Of a stretch of 64,000 nt of DNA, positions 37,883 to 48,480 are shown in pieces. The stretch covers positions 56,096-120,095 of the forward strand of contig DXIQ01000010.1 in assembly GCA_019112785.1 (NCBI GenBank), in the 5' to 3' direction. The notes under the pieces were generated by a model, which had not been told where the DNA came from, did no database searches, and was given only the letters and a program-made list of their open reading frames with translations. The translations under genes and the position numbers were made by a program. The DNA comes from Candidatus Blautia stercorigallinarum (lineage in GTDB: Bacteria; Bacillota; Clostridia; Lachnospirales; Lachnospiraceae). Position 1 is the stretch's first letter; the number at the start of each line of letters is the position of its first letter.

Positions 37883-38836
37883 TTAATACAGACTTCCGCT
37901 GTTTACAATAGGCTGTGCGTCTTTATTTCCGCAGAGTACTACCAGAAGATTGCTGACCATGGCGGCTTTTCTCTCCTCGTCCAGCTCCACGATATTATTT
38001 TCATTCAGTTTGTCGAGAGCCATTTCTACCATACCCACAGCACCTTCCACGATCTTCTGACGGGCGTCTATGATGGCTGCCGCCTGCTGGCGCTGGAGCA
38101 TAGCCGATGCGATCTCCGGCGCATAGGCCAGATGGGTGATCCGGACATCCAGGATCTCAATTCCCGCATTTTCTACTTTTTCCTGGAGTTCTGCCTGCAT
38201 GATATCTGCGATTTCCTGGCTGCTTCCCCGGAGAGACTTTTCGTCGCCCCCTTCCACAGCGTCATAAGGATAGACCCTTGTAGTGTTCCGAATGATAGAA
38301 TCACACTGGATAGACAGATAATCATTAAAGTTCTCTACATTCAGCACGGCTTTTGTAGGATCTACCACCTGCCAGATCACCACTGCGCCGATCTCCACAG
38401 GATTTCCCATGGCATCGTTTACTTTCTGTTTTTCATTGTTCAGGGTCCTGGTCTTAAGAGATACTTTTTTCGCCCTTCCCGGAGTGGCCGGTATATCTTT
38501 GACCGTGGGATTAATAGGCGATACAAAAGGATTTACCCAATAGAATCCGTCTTTTTTCAGCGTTCCATAATAATGTCCGAACAGTGCCAGTACAAGGGCT
38601 TCATTAGGATTGATCACTTTCAGTCCGCACAACAGGATAAAAAAGATCAGCAGCAGCACCAGTCCTGCCAGGATCAGCCAGCCTCCGGCGCCGCCTCCTG
38701 TAGCGGAAAGTGTCTTAATGCCGTAAAACAGCAGGACCCCTCCCAGGATCACCCCCAGGAGTCCCACAAACAGCATCAGGTATCCGGACATTGCCTTTAA
38801 TTCTTCCTCTTCCTGAAATTTACCTTGATTTCCCAT
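37883..38836 (-). CDS. SPFH/Band-7 domain membrane protein
   Basis: NPNEALVLALFGHYYGTLKKDGFYWVNPF...AEIASAMLQRQQAAAIIDARQKIVEGAV-like SPFH core. Confidence 0.9.
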   Translation of the reverse strand: MGNQGKFQEEEELKAMSGYLMLFVGLLGVILGGVLLFYGIKTLSATGGGAGGWLILAGLVLLLIFFILLCGLKVINPNEALVLALFGHYYGTLKKDGFYWVNPFVSPINPTVKDIPATPGRAKKVSLKTRTLNNEKQKVNDAMGNPVEIGAVVIWQVVDPTKAVLNVENFNDYLSIQCDSIIRNTTRVYPYDAVEGGDEKSLRGSSQEIADIMQAELQEKVENAGIEILDVRITHLAYAPEIASAMLQRQQAAAIIDARQKIVEGAVGMVEMALDKLNENNIVELDEERKAAMVSNLLVVLCGNKDAQPIVNSGSLY

Positions 38837-38969
38837 ACAATACCCTCCTTTTTCTGTGAGTCCCCATCCTGAGCCTCATCTGATAAAGCAGATTAATTTG
38901 ATATCATTTTGATATCATTATAATACATCTGATCCTTGCTTTTGTCAAGTGCCGGGACAGATCTGCCGA

Positions 38970-39015
38970 AAAAACCCGCCAGGACTGTATTTTCATACAT
39001 TTCCTGACGGGCCTT
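38970..39015 (-). terminator. Terminator of sigE
   Basis: Minus CCCGTCAGGA...TCCTGGCGGGTTTTTT. Confidence 0.8.
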
Positions 39016-39033
39016 ATATTTTATATACTGTTT

Positions 39034-39765
39034 TTACTCATACCTTACGATCTCTTTTTTCAGTCTTTTCATGATCCTTTTTTCCAGCCGGGAGATATAG
39101 GACTGGGAGATCCCCAGCAGATCTGCCACCTCTTTCTGCGTCTTCTCCCTGCCGTCGGGCATATTGATCCCGAACCTCAGCCGTACAATGGTCTGTTCTC
39201 TTTTTGTCAGCTTTCCAATGGCCTTTCCCAGAAGATTTCTCTCCACCTCATTTTCGATATCCTTGTAGATCACATCCTCGTCTGTTCCCAGGATATCCGA
39301 AAGAAGCAGTTCATTCCCGTCCCAGTCCACGTTCAGAGGTTCGTCAATAGAGACCTCCAGCTTGGTCTTGCTGTTTCGCCGCAGATACATGAGAATTTCA
39401 TTTTCTATACACCGGGAAGCATAGGTGGCCAGCTTGATCTTTTTCACCGGATTAAAGGTATTGATCGCTTTTATCAGTCCGATGGTCCCGATAGAGATCA
39501 GATCCTCCACCCCCACTCCTGTATTATCAAATTTTTTGGCAATATAGACCACCAGACGAAGGTTATGCTCGATCAGGGTGGACCTGGCTTCCTGATCCTC
39601 CTGGTTCTGGAGCCTCTCGATCTGAGCGCTTTCCTCCTCCGGGGACAAAGGCGCCGGCAGGACCTCCGCTCCTCCGATATAATGGAGCTCATTCCCTGCT
39701 GGCAGCAAAAATCCTGTAAATCTCGAGAACTGAAATCCTTTTTTCATACAAACATCCATATTCAC
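39034..39765 (-). CDS. sigE: RNA polymerase sporulation sigma factor SigE
   Basis: [66 protein letters not shown]. Confidence 0.95.
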   Translation of the reverse strand: MNMDVCMKKGFQFSRFTGFLLPAGNELHYIGGAEVLPAPLSPEEESAQIERLQNQEDQEARSTLIEHNLRLVVYIAKKFDNTGVGVEDLISIGTIGLIKAINTFNPVKKIKLATYASRCIENEILMYLRRNSKTKLEVSIDEPLNVDWDGNELLLSDILGTDEDVIYKDIENEVERNLLGKAIGKLTKREQTIVRLRFGINMPDGREKTQKEVADLLGISQSYISRLEKRIMKRLKKEIVRYE

Positions 39766-39780
39766 AAAACTCCTCCTTAA

Positions 39781-40632
39781 CTAACTGTCCAGAATCTTGG
39801 GACTGATGATCATCTCGAATTTTCTGTAAGGAGACAGGGGAGCAGCCGAAAGTCCTATGGCAGCCTGGGGGATACTTATTTTTCTTTCCTCCCAGAAGAT
39901 CACCAGCCGGTCTGCAGTTACCACAGGAAGAAGTCCTTTTTCACAGCCCAGAGCTGTGTAAAAGACAAATCTGGGATTCAGACCTCCCAGCTCCTCTCCC
40001 CCGGTACTGTTCAAACCGCAGAAACTTTCCAGCGCAGCCCGCTGTTTTTTCTCCAGCATACTGGAAAATCTGTCCATTTCCATAACACACACCGGTTTCC
40101 CGGTATTATTGTCAGTCAGGCAGTTTCCTGTATCCAGCAGTCCTTCTAATTCCATTTTCTGTCCTCCCAGTTCCAGGATCACCCGGCACCGGGAAACAGC
40201 TTTTCCTTTTAAGTATTTAAAGAGTCTTATGCCTGTGTCTAAAATCAAATAAGCGGTAAATGTGATCGTAAAAAAAATCAGGATTCCTTTTCCTGCCTGG
40301 AGAGGCAGCGCATTTAACAGTCCTCCAAGCAAAAAAGAGATGCCCCAGCAGGTCAAAAAGCCGGTAAGCAGTTCTTTTCCCTTTCTCAGGCCGCAGCCCA
40401 GCCGTACCATCACCAGGGTGGTCCCAAGGGAAAAAATCAACATGTTTATTGTATTGATCTCTTTTGCAGTCCAGAAAAACAGGGAGATCAAAGCGGCTCC
40501 CGCCAAAGCTCCCCATAAAGCTCTCCAGGGTCTGGCAGTCCCCCGAAGGATCCGGTTTGTCAGGCAGAGAACCAGGAAATCCATAAAAAGATTTACTACG
40601 AAAAACACATCTATGTAAAATTCGTAGTACAC
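39781..40632 (-). CDS. spoIIGA: Sigma-E processing peptidase SpoIIGA
   Basis: Multi-TM N-terminus; aspartyl-protease-like GLLDTGNCLTDNNTGKPV; adjacent sigE. Confidence 0.93.
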   Translation of the reverse strand: MYYEFYIDVFFVVNLFMDFLVLCLTNRILRGTARPWRALWGALAGAALISLFFWTAKEINTINMLIFSLGTTLVMVRLGCGLRKGKELLTGFLTCWGISFLLGGLLNALPLQAGKGILIFFTITFTAYLILDTGIRLFKYLKGKAVSRCRVILELGGQKMELEGLLDTGNCLTDNNTGKPVCVMEMDRFSSMLEKKQRAALESFCGLNSTGGEELGGLNPRFVFYTALGCEKGLLPVVTADRLVIFWEERKISIPQAAIGLSAAPLSPYRKFEMIISPKILDS

Positions 40633-40690
40633 AAAACACCCCCCTAAACCTCTACATGACTCTCTTACTTATCTGGAATAAGCAATGTCC

Positions 40691-40756
40691 ATTATAGAGG
40701 TCAGGGGGTGCTGATTTTGTCAAAACCGCTTGGATAGATCCAAAATCTTTTCGACA
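40691..40756 (-). promoter_or_regulatory. spoIIG-like promoter with 0A boxes
   Basis: Minus strand: TGTCGAA (40750-40756), TTGACA (40718-40723), 21-bp spacer, TATAAT (40691-40696). Confidence 0.65.
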
Positions 40757-40797
40757 GCCTGGTCCTTCTTTTTTCGTCTTATGTCACCTGTTTTATG

Positions 40798-41559
40798 TTA
40801 AGATAAGATCTCGTGAATATTTTCCAGTATGTTCCGTATATTACCCGCTGCCGCCTGTCCCGGCGCGGAAGCATTTCTTCCTGCAGCAAAGGTCAGGGCT
40901 GAGCCTGTAAACTCTCCGCAGATCCTGCTTAAAAAGCCGGTTTCTCCCATAGACATGGTGATCAGGGGCCGGTCGTATTTTCCGGAGGCTTCTTTCGTGG
41001 TATCCAGCAGCACCAGAAGATCCGCAAAGGACTTTGGCATCACTGCGATCTTCAGGATATCGCTATTGCTGTTATACATCACTTCTAAAATCTCCAGCAT
41101 CTCTTTTTTGGAGGGCGTCCCCTCAAAATGGTGATTGGAAGCCACCACCCTGACTCCCTTTTCCTGAAGCTGTCCCACCAGCTGTTGGGAAGCTTCCTGT
41201 CCAAAAAAGATCTCCACATCTGCCAGATCGATCCGCCCTGTATCTGCCGCCTTGTAGAGGAGCTTTACATAACTTTCAAAAGAAATTTCTTTGCTGCCCC
41301 CTTCCCTGGCTGTGCGGAAGGTGAAAAGAAGAGGAATCTGTCCCAGCCTGTCGGTTATTGTCTCCAACATTTCCAGAACTTTTTCTTCCTTCTCTCCCTC
41401 TTCATAACAATCTACCCTCCATTCTGCCAGGTCCGGCTTCTGTCTCAGGATCTCTTCTATATCCAGAAGGATCTCCTCCCGGTTTTTTCCGGTAATGGGA
41501 ATACAGATCTTGGGCATTCCCTTTCCGATTTCTATATCCTTGATCTTCACTGTTTTCAT
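40798..41559 (-). CDS. aroD: Type I 3-dehydroquinate dehydratase
   Basis: KICIPITGKNREEILLDIEEI...EWRVDCYEEG...PLLFTFRTAREGG...VRVVASNHHFEGTP. Confidence 0.93.
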   Translation of the reverse strand: MKTVKIKDIEIGKGMPKICIPITGKNREEILLDIEEILRQKPDLAEWRVDCYEEGEKEEKVLEMLETITDRLGQIPLLFTFRTAREGGSKEISFESYVKLLYKAADTGRIDLADVEIFFGQEASQQLVGQLQEKGVRVVASNHHFEGTPSKKEMLEILEVMYNSNSDILKIAVMPKSFADLLVLLDTTKEASGKYDRPLITMSMGETGFLSRICGEFTGSALTFAAGRNASAPGQAAAGNIRNILENIHEILS

Positions 41560-41678
41560 ATGCCCTTTCCTTTCTTCCCGGCTGCTCTTTCTTGACAGCA
41601 GGGAAATAACAATTTAAACTATTAAACAAGTTCACAAAAACGGAACTTTGAACACTATTTTATCAGGAGGTATTTCCT

Positions 41679-42560
41679 ATGTCCGAAATTACAGGCACCA
41701 CAAAACTGGCCTGTCTTCTTGGCAGTCCGGTCTCCCATAGCATCTCTCCTCTGATACATAATTTCAGTTTCCAGTATCTGGGGATTGACTGCACCTATCT
41801 TGCTTTTGATATAAATGAACAGACTTTAAAAGAGGCAGTGGAAGGTCTGAAGGCCCTGCATGTCCTGGGCTTTAACCTTACTATGCCCAACAAAAACAAA
41901 ATACTGGAATATCTGGACGGTCTTTCTGATGCCGCCCGGCTTATCGGCGCCGTCAATACCGTAGAAAACCGGGATGGCCGGCTTATCGGCCACAACACCG
42001 ATGGTCTGGGATTTATGCACTCTGTAAGAGAACAGGGTATCCAGATGGAGGGCCAGACCATGACCCTTATGGGGATCGGCGGAGCAGCCACTGCCATCTG
42101 CGCTCAGGCAGCTCTGGACGGCGTAAAGAATATCCATATTTTCGCCAGGAGCACAAGCTCCCATCTTCCCCGGATCCGGAAACTGGCCGCTGATCTGGAA
42201 AAAGAAACTTCCTGCGCCATTTTTCTCCACGATATCCGGGACGTGAATACGCTGAAATCTGCCATGAAGGAAAGCCGGCTGTTCGTCAACGCCACCTCTG
42301 TGGGAATGGCCCCTGACACTCAGGGCTGTATCCTTCCGGATACCTCTTTCCTCTTCCCGGAACTGGCTGTGGCAGATATTATTTATTCCCCCTGGGAAAC
42401 CAGGCTGCTGGCTATGGCAAAAGAGACCGGCTGCACTGCCTTTAACGGTTTCTCCATGCTCCTGTGGCAGGGAGCCGGGGCATTTCAGATCTGGACCGGC
42501 CGGGAAATGCCTATGGAGCCTTTAAGAAACTACCTCCGTCAGAAAAAAATCTATTCCTGA
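41679..42560 (+). CDS. aroE: Shikimate dehydrogenase
   Basis: KLACLLGSPVSHSISPLIHNFSFQYLGID...GFNLTMPNKNKI. Confidence 0.93.
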   Translation: MSEITGTTKLACLLGSPVSHSISPLIHNFSFQYLGIDCTYLAFDINEQTLKEAVEGLKALHVLGFNLTMPNKNKILEYLDGLSDAARLIGAVNTVENRDGRLIGHNTDGLGFMHSVREQGIQMEGQTMTLMGIGGAATAICAQAALDGVKNIHIFARSTSSHLPRIRKLAADLEKETSCAIFLHDIRDVNTLKSAMKESRLFVNATSVGMAPDTQGCILPDTSFLFPELAVADIIYSPWETRLLAMAKETGCTAFNGFSMLLWQGAGAFQIWTGREMPMEPLRNYLRQKKIYS

Positions 42561-43055
42561 TCAATGGGAGCTGCCACAGTTTCCTGCATCGCCGCGGAGG
42601 ATATCGATCCCGTGTCCCAGTGCTCCGATCACGTACTCCAGGCACTCCCGCACTGCCTTGGGACTGCCTGGAAGGTTTACGATCAGGGTTCTGTTCCGGA
42701 TACCCGCGGCCTGACGGCTTAACATTCCCCGCTTCGTCACCTGCATACTGCAGGCCCTCATAGCCTCCGGGATTCCCGGCACCATGCGCTGGCAGACATC
42801 CTGGGTGGCTTCCGGAGTAAAATCTCTTGGTGAAAAACCGGTTCCTCCTGTAGTCAGGATCAGATCCGCCATGTCCTCATCAGCGATCCTGGCCATCTCC
42901 GCTGCCAGAAGCTCTCTTTCATCCGGAAGCAGGTTCCGGTATACTACCTGGTATCCTTCCCTTTCCAAGATCTCGCAGATCACCTGGCCGCTGATATCCT
43001 CTCTTTCGCCTCTGGATCCGCTGTCACTGGAAGTGATCACTGCTGCTCTTCTCAT
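42561..43055 (-). CDS. Molybdenum cofactor biosynthesis protein MogA/MoaB
   Basis: VITSSDSGSRGEREDISGQVI...DLILTTGGTGFSPRDFTPEA. Confidence 0.9.
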   Translation of the reverse strand: MRRAAVITSSDSGSRGEREDISGQVICEILEREGYQVVYRNLLPDERELLAAEMARIADEDMADLILTTGGTGFSPRDFTPEATQDVCQRMVPGIPEAMRACSMQVTKRGMLSRQAAGIRNRTLIVNLPGSPKAVRECLEYVIGALGHGIDILRGDAGNCGSSH

Positions 43056-43112
43056 ATATTTTTTCTCCTTTCTTTTCAGGCAAAGCTTTCATGCCTGTGA
43101 CTCCTGTATCTT

Positions 43113-43589
43113 CTAAAATTTAAAATATCCACTTTTTCCTCCCATCTTTTCTACTAAGTGGATATCTGTGATCTCCATTCTCTTGTCTATGGCCTTACAC
43201 ATATCGTAAATGGTCAGAAGAGCCGTGGTAACTCCCGTAAGGGCTTCCATCTCCACCCCGGTCTTTCCCTGACACTGGACAGTACAGTATGCTGTGATCC
43301 TGTTTTCTTCCGGGAGAAGCTTAAAATCCACAGAACATTTATCCAGAAGGAGAGTATGGCACAAGGGGATCAGATGAGGGGTCTGCTTTACTCCCATGAT
43401 CCCGGCAGTCCTGGCAATCCCCAGTACATCTCCTTTTGGCACCTGTTTCTGGCTTACAGCCTCCATGATCTTGCGGCTTACCAGAATGCTTCCTTTTGCA
43501 ATGGCCGTCCTGCTGGTAACTTCTTTTCCGGAAACATCTACCATTCTGGCGTTTCCCTGTTCGTCGAAATGGGTAAATTTCTGTTCCAT
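43113..43589 (-). CDS. moaC: Cyclic pyranopterin monophosphate synthase
   Basis: FTHFDEQGNARMVDVSGKEVTSRTAIAKG...LIPLCHTLLLDKCSVDF...GVEMEALTGVTTALLTIYDMCKAIDK. Confidence 0.95.
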   Translation of the reverse strand: MEQKFTHFDEQGNARMVDVSGKEVTSRTAIAKGSILVSRKIMEAVSQKQVPKGDVLGIARTAGIMGVKQTPHLIPLCHTLLLDKCSVDFKLLPEENRITAYCTVQCQGKTGVEMEALTGVTTALLTIYDMCKAIDKRMEITDIHLVEKMGGKSGYFKF

Positions 43590-43663
43590 AAAAGACTCCT
43601 TTCTTTCTATAAAGACGCAAAGGGCTGCCGCATAAACTGCGGCAGCCCTGATCTTTTACAACC

Positions 43664-44836
43664 TTATCTTCTGTTTTTCAGGAAATCCGGAATCTGAATG
43701 TCCTTCTGCTGCACCGTGCTCTTAAACTGTGGCTGCTGGAAGGCCGGCTGATGGAAAGTCGGTATCTGATAAGACTGCTGAGGCTGCTCCTGCTGGGGCT
43801 GTGCCTGTCTTGGCGCCTGAGCCTTAGCTCCTCTTTCCGTTTTTCCGGATTTTTTATCTCTGGATACACTGGCTTTTCTGGCGGTCTCATCATCCAGACC
43901 TGTAGCAATAACTGTGATACGTACATAGTCTGCTTCTTTATCATCATAGAGAGCACCAAAGATAATATTTGTATCCTCTCCGGTAAGATTCTGCACATAG
44001 CTTGCTGCGTCGTTGGCATCCATAAGAGAAATATCTCCGGATACATTGACGATCACATGGGAAGCACCCTCGATAGTTGTCTCCAGCAGCGGACTGGATA
44101 CAGCCTGCTGAACAGCTTCCATAGCCTTGTCGTCGCCTTTTCCTTCACCGATACCGATATGTGCGATACCTTTGTCGATCATAACAGTCTGTACATCGGC
44201 AAAGTCCAGATTGATCAGTGCCGGCAGGTTGATCAGGTCTGTAATACCCTGAACTGCCTGCTGCAGGACTTCGTCAGCTTTCTTCAGTGCCTCCGGCATA
44301 GAAGTCCGGCGGTCTACGATTTCCAGCAGACGGTCATTTGGGATAATGATCAGTGTATCTACATTTTCTTTTAATTTTTCGATTCCTGCAAGAGCATTGC
44401 TCATACGGGTCTTAGCCTCAAAACGGAAAGGCTTGGTCACAACGCCTACGGTCAGGATTCCCATTTCCTTGGCAACTCCTGCAACTACAGGCGCAGCTCC
44501 GGTACCTGTACCGCCGCCCATACCACAGGTAACAAATACCATATCAGCTCCCTGGATGGCCTGTTTGATCTCCTCGATGCTTTCCTCGGCAGCTTTCTCA
44601 CCGATCTCAGGCTTAGCGCCTGCTCCCAGTCCTTTGGTCAGCTTCTCGCCGATCTGGATGATCGTAGGTGCCTTGCACAGGGTGAGCGCCTGCTTATCTG
44701 TATTAACTCCTATAAACTCAACGCCGCCGATGGCTTCCTCCACCATCCTGTTTACTGCGTTATTGCCTGCTCCGCCTACGCCGATAACAATAATCTTTGC
44801 AGATGATTCAGCTTCGTTTGTCATAATCTCTAACAC
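43664..44836 (-). CDS. ftsZ: Cell division protein FtsZ
   Basis: [17 protein letters not shown]...[15 protein letters not shown] tubulin signature. Confidence 0.98.
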   Translation of the reverse strand: MLEIMTNEAESSAKIIVIGVGGAGNNAVNRMVEEAIGGVEFIGVNTDKQALTLCKAPTIIQIGEKLTKGLGAGAKPEIGEKAAEESIEEIKQAIQGADMVFVTCGMGGGTGTGAAPVVAGVAKEMGILTVGVVTKPFRFEAKTRMSNALAGIEKLKENVDTLIIIPNDRLLEIVDRRTSMPEALKKADEVLQQAVQGITDLINLPALINLDFADVQTVMIDKGIAHIGIGEGKGDDKAMEAVQQAVSSPLLETTIEGASHVIVNVSGDISLMDANDAASYVQNLTGEDTNIIFGALYDDKEADYVRITVIATGLDDETARKASVSRDKKSGKTERGAKAQAPRQAQPQQEQPQQSYQIPTFHQPAFQQPQFKSTVQQKDIQIPDFLKNRR

Positions 44837-45079
44837 GGTATTTCCTCCTTTAGCTCCCTTGTATGGTCTGGATAATCTTCAGCTTTTTACTGAATGGTTA
44901 CCATATTTTTCTTCTAATTCTATGTTTTCTATGTTCCGGCAAAGCCGGTATGTATCAGTCTATTCTTTTTAGCTGGTCATTACATATAGATATATAATAT
45001 CTTTTTTTCTAAAATTAATCAACTGCAAATTTCACTTTTTATAAAAAAATTATATCCATTTAACCTGCTCATTTCAAAG

Positions 45080-45112
45080 CTGTTCCGGGGTGCGGCCCGG
45101 GACAGCTCCGGT
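45080..45112 (-). terminator. Terminator of the dcw operon after ftsQ
   Basis: AGCTGTtCCGGGG...CCCGGGACAGCT hairpin. Confidence 0.55.
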
Positions 45113-45126
45113 ATTTTGTCTATTCT

Positions 45127-45990
45127 CTACTGTTCCTCCATGCTTCTGGTATCTGCAGAATCCGAACCGTCGCTGTAGTCCAGCTGATCTTTGTCTGTAT
45201 CTTTCTGTCCGGTATCTTCCTGGATAGTCTGTGAACTTCCGCTTTCCTGAGTATCCTCCTGATCTTCCTCCTGGGTGGCGTCGTCAAATACCACAGATTC
45301 TGAATCCTCTGTGGTGTTCTCCAGATGGAGGATTCCTGACATGCCTTCCAGCTCCGGCAGGATCCCTACCAGACGGTTGATCTTCTCATCCATATTCTCA
45401 TCATCTCCCAGGCGCACTTCAATGGTCCCATAATAGAGCACCAGCTGGTTCAGGTCGTTAAAAACCAGTCTGTCCGGCTTTTCTTCCATCTTCTCCAGCA
45501 TTTTTCCCACACTGAGGATCGTATTGAGCTTGGTGGTGTTGATCCCGGAAAGCCTCTCCCCCTGAACAGCTTCTTTGACGTCGATTCCTTCGATCTTAGG
45601 TACATTCTCCAGAGGTTCTTCTGTAATGATCTGCACGATACCCTGACGGTCGAAATTCACACACTGTCCCTGAAATTCAATATATCCGATCATCTGCTTT
45701 TCCTTCACCTGAAGGAGCAGCGTATTCCGGTTGACTCTGGAGACAGTGATACTGTCGATCATGGCTTCATCTTTTGTACTTTTTTCCGTATCGATAAAAC
45801 CGGCCAGAATAGAATTCTTGGCCATGGGCACATCCAGGATCATATTTTTTATCTGATCGTCTGTGTAAAAACTGTTTCCCTCTACCTGTACGCCGGTAAC
45901 CCGGAATCCCAGGAAAAACACCAGGACAAAGATCAAAAGGATCCCTGCCGCGGCTTCTATGATGATCCTGTACAGTTTTCTTCTGCTCAT
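45127..45990 (-). CDS. ftsQ: FtsQ/DivIB-type cell division protein
   Basis: Single TM then POTRA-like domain VTGVQVEGNSFYTDDQIKNMI. Confidence 0.85.
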   Translation of the reverse strand: MSRRKLYRIIIEAAAGILLIFVLVFFLGFRVTGVQVEGNSFYTDDQIKNMILDVPMAKNSILAGFIDTEKSTKDEAMIDSITVSRVNRNTLLLQVKEKQMIGYIEFQGQCVNFDRQGIVQIITEEPLENVPKIEGIDVKEAVQGERLSGINTTKLNTILSVGKMLEKMEEKPDRLVFNDLNQLVLYYGTIEVRLGDDENMDEKINRLVGILPELEGMSGILHLENTTEDSESVVFDDATQEEDQEDTQESGSSQTIQEDTGQKDTDKDQLDYSDGSDSADTRSMEEQ

Positions 45991-46002
45991 TAAGCATCTC
46001 CC

Positions 46003-47259
46003 CTAATCTTTCTGCGTTTTTGCCCCGAGACAATTTAAATCTCTGGAGATATCCTCGTATCCTCTCTCTATAAATTCCCGGTTTTCCACACAGGTCTCTC
46101 CCTCTGCACCCAGTCCGGCCACCACTAAGGCAGCTCCTCCCCGAAGCTCCTCAGCCTTTACCAAAGCTCCCAAAAGCCTGCCTCCCTGTATCCTGGCTAT
46201 CCGTCCGTCCAGGGTGATCTGCGCCCCCATCTTCTGAAGCTGAGGCACTACTTTAAACCGGTCTTCAAAGATATTTTCTCTTATCAGGCTTTCTCCCCGG
46301 GCGCATGCCAGCACTGCCAAAAATATGGACTGAAGATCTGTGGGGAAGCCGGGATAGATCCCGGTTTCCAGCCTGCAAAGAGAGCCGGAAGCCCTCTGGC
46401 TGCATAGAAACAGTTTACCACTCTTATACGCATATTGTCCACCTATTTTCTCATAGGCTTTAAGAAGGGAGCCCATTTCACCAACCGGCGGATCCAGCAA
46501 GATTCCTTTTCCTCTTGTAATAGCACTGGCACATACATAAGTTCCTGCGGCGATCCTGTCTGAAGGGATCTGAAAGACTGTATCATGAAGACCGGATACC
46601 CCTTGGATCACCAGACATGAGGTGCCGGTTCCCCGGATCTTTCCGCCGGCCTGGTTCAGGAAACGGCACAGCCAGCTTACCTCCGGTTCTATGGAACAGC
46701 CCCGGATCACAGTGGTTCCTTTAGCGCATACTGCTCCCAGCACGGCATTCTGGGTAGCTCCCACGCTGGATCTGGGAAAAAAGATCTCGCCGCCATGCAG
46801 CCCCCTGGTCCGTCCCCAGAGACATCCTTTTTCCTCTTTAAATTCCGCGCCTAATCTTCCAAGGGCGTCCAGGTGAAGGTCTATGGGCCTGGCACCTATG
46901 ACACAGCCTCCCGGAAAAGGCAGTATTCCTTCTCCATATCTTCCCAGAAGGCTTCCCATAAGCACAATTGAGGAGCGCATCTTCTCCCCCAGTTCTCTGT
47001 CCGCCGTACAGCTGTGAAGCTCCCTGGCACAGATTTCCAGAGTATCTTCCTGCCAGCTGGTCTTTGCCCCCAGACCCTTTAACATTCTCTCCATCAGAAA
47101 GACATCCGCGATCCTGGGACAGCCTTTCAGCACAGTAGTTCCTCTATTTAAAAGAGCGGCCGCCATGATTGGCAATGCCGCATTTTTTGATCCCTGTATC
47201 CTCACTTCTCCATCTAATGGAATTCCCCCCTCGATCCTGATCCTGCCCAAGCCATCCAC
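46003..47259 (-). CDS. murA: UDP-N-acetylglucosamine 1-carboxyvinyltransferase
   Basis: GGIPLDGEVRIQGSKNAALPIMAAALL; RGGAALVVAGLGAEG. Confidence 0.93.
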   Translation of the reverse strand: MDGLGRIRIEGGIPLDGEVRIQGSKNAALPIMAAALLNRGTTVLKGCPRIADVFLMERMLKGLGAKTSWQEDTLEICARELHSCTADRELGEKMRSSIVLMGSLLGRYGEGILPFPGGCVIGARPIDLHLDALGRLGAEFKEEKGCLWGRTRGLHGGEIFFPRSSVGATQNAVLGAVCAKGTTVIRGCSIEPEVSWLCRFLNQAGGKIRGTGTSCLVIQGVSGLHDTVFQIPSDRIAAGTYVCASAITRGKGILLDPPVGEMGSLLKAYEKIGGQYAYKSGKLFLCSQRASGSLCRLETGIYPGFPTDLQSIFLAVLACARGESLIRENIFEDRFKVVPQLQKMGAQITLDGRIARIQGGRLLGALVKAEELRGGAALVVAGLGAEGETCVENREFIERGYEDISRDLNCLGAKTQKD

Positions 47260-47328
47260 TCCCGCATCATTTTCCGAAATACTATCTGAGATTATACTAT
47301 GCAGCCGTACTCCCTCTGGTGAATGATA

Positions 47329-48420
47329 CTAGGTTTTTATCTGCCGGCTTACAGACAGAGCGATGCCCATCTCTCCCAAAAGAAACAGTACCGATGTGCC
47401 TCCATAGCTGATAAAGGGCAGAGTGATCCCTGTATTTGGGATCGTATTGGTCACAACCGCAATATTCAGGATCACCTGGATGGCCATATGGGCCATGATC
47501 CCCGCTGCAATAAGACTTCCGCAAAGATCCGGGGCATGGGTAGCCGTAACCATCAGTCTCCAGATCAGAAGTCCGAATAACAGGATCACCAGACAGGCCC
47601 CGGTAAGTCCTGTTTCCTCACAGATAATAGAAAAGATCATATCATTCTGGGCTTCCGGCACAAACCCCAGCTTCTGAAGACTGCTTCCCAGTCCTTTTCC
47701 GAAAATCCCGCCGCTTCCGATGGCATACAGGCCCTGGATCGTCTGAAACCCCTTCTCATACGCTTCCGGATTTCTCCAGATAGCCAGCCGTTCCAGACGA
47801 TAACTGGCCATTCCCAGGAATACGGCGATAAACAGGATCCCCACAGCACCGATCCCTACAAAAGGCAGATATCTGGGATTGGATACAAAGATCAGGATGA
47901 CTCCGATCCCCAGGATGATCACAGCCGTGCTGAGATTGTTGGTCCCTACCAGCCCCACTACAGGAAGGAGGATCACCATCCGCCCTGCCATATAGAGGAT
48001 CCCCCGGTTTTCTTCTTTTCCCCGGATGATCACCCAGGCAAGAAGAAGGATCACCGCCACCTTGGAAAATTCCGAAGGCTGAAAAGATAACGGCCCCAGA
48101 GACAGCCATCTCTTAGAGCCGTTATATTCCTCTCCGAAAAGCAGTACTGCCAAAGACAGCACCAGAGAAACCCCATAGAAAAAAGGTGCCATTTTTACCA
48201 GAAAATGATAATCCATAAAAGAAACCAGATACATTCCCATAAGCCCCAGGGAAGTGGCAAATAATTGTTTTTTGAAATAATAGGCAGGATCGTGAAACTT
48301 CACCCTGCCGTTATAGGCGCTGGTGCTGTAGAGAAAGATCAATCCCCAGACCACCAGAAGCAGTACAAGGAATATGAGAAAGCCGTCTGCCCCTCTCTCC
48401 TTTTTCTTCCTGCTTTCCAA
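47329..48420 (-). CDS. ftsW: FtsW/RodA/SpoVE family glycosyltransferase
   Basis: Polytopic SEDS protein; LGLMGMYLVSFMDYHF...LPFISYGGTSVLFLLGEMGIALSVSRQ. Confidence 0.9.
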   Translation of the reverse strand: MESRKKKERGADGFLIFLVLLLVVWGLIFLYSTSAYNGRVKFHDPAYYFKKQLFATSLGLMGMYLVSFMDYHFLVKMAPFFYGVSLVLSLAVLLFGEEYNGSKRWLSLGPLSFQPSEFSKVAVILLLAWVIIRGKEENRGILYMAGRMVILLPVVGLVGTNNLSTAVIILGIGVILIFVSNPRYLPFVGIGAVGILFIAVFLGMASYRLERLAIWRNPEAYEKGFQTIQGLYAIGSGGIFGKGLGSSLQKLGFVPEAQNDMIFSIICEETGLTGACLVILLFGLLIWRLMVTATHAPDLCGSLIAAGIMAHMAIQVILNIAVVTNTIPNTGITLPFISYGGTSVLFLLGEMGIALSVSRQIKT

Positions 48421-48480
48421 ATATATCCCGCCTTTTGTATCTGTTTCCTCTAATTATATGGCTTTCCTTTTTCTCTTATG

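Noticed and set aside
42561-43589. Isolated moaC/mog pair as a novel system
   Set aside because: Ordinary molybdenum cofactor genes; the remainder of the pathway is probably elsewhere
43616-43652. Strong GGGCTGCCGCA/TGCGGCAGCCC hairpin after ftsZ
   Set aside because: Most simply a terminator-like or processing hairpin; weak T-run so not scored as a novel element
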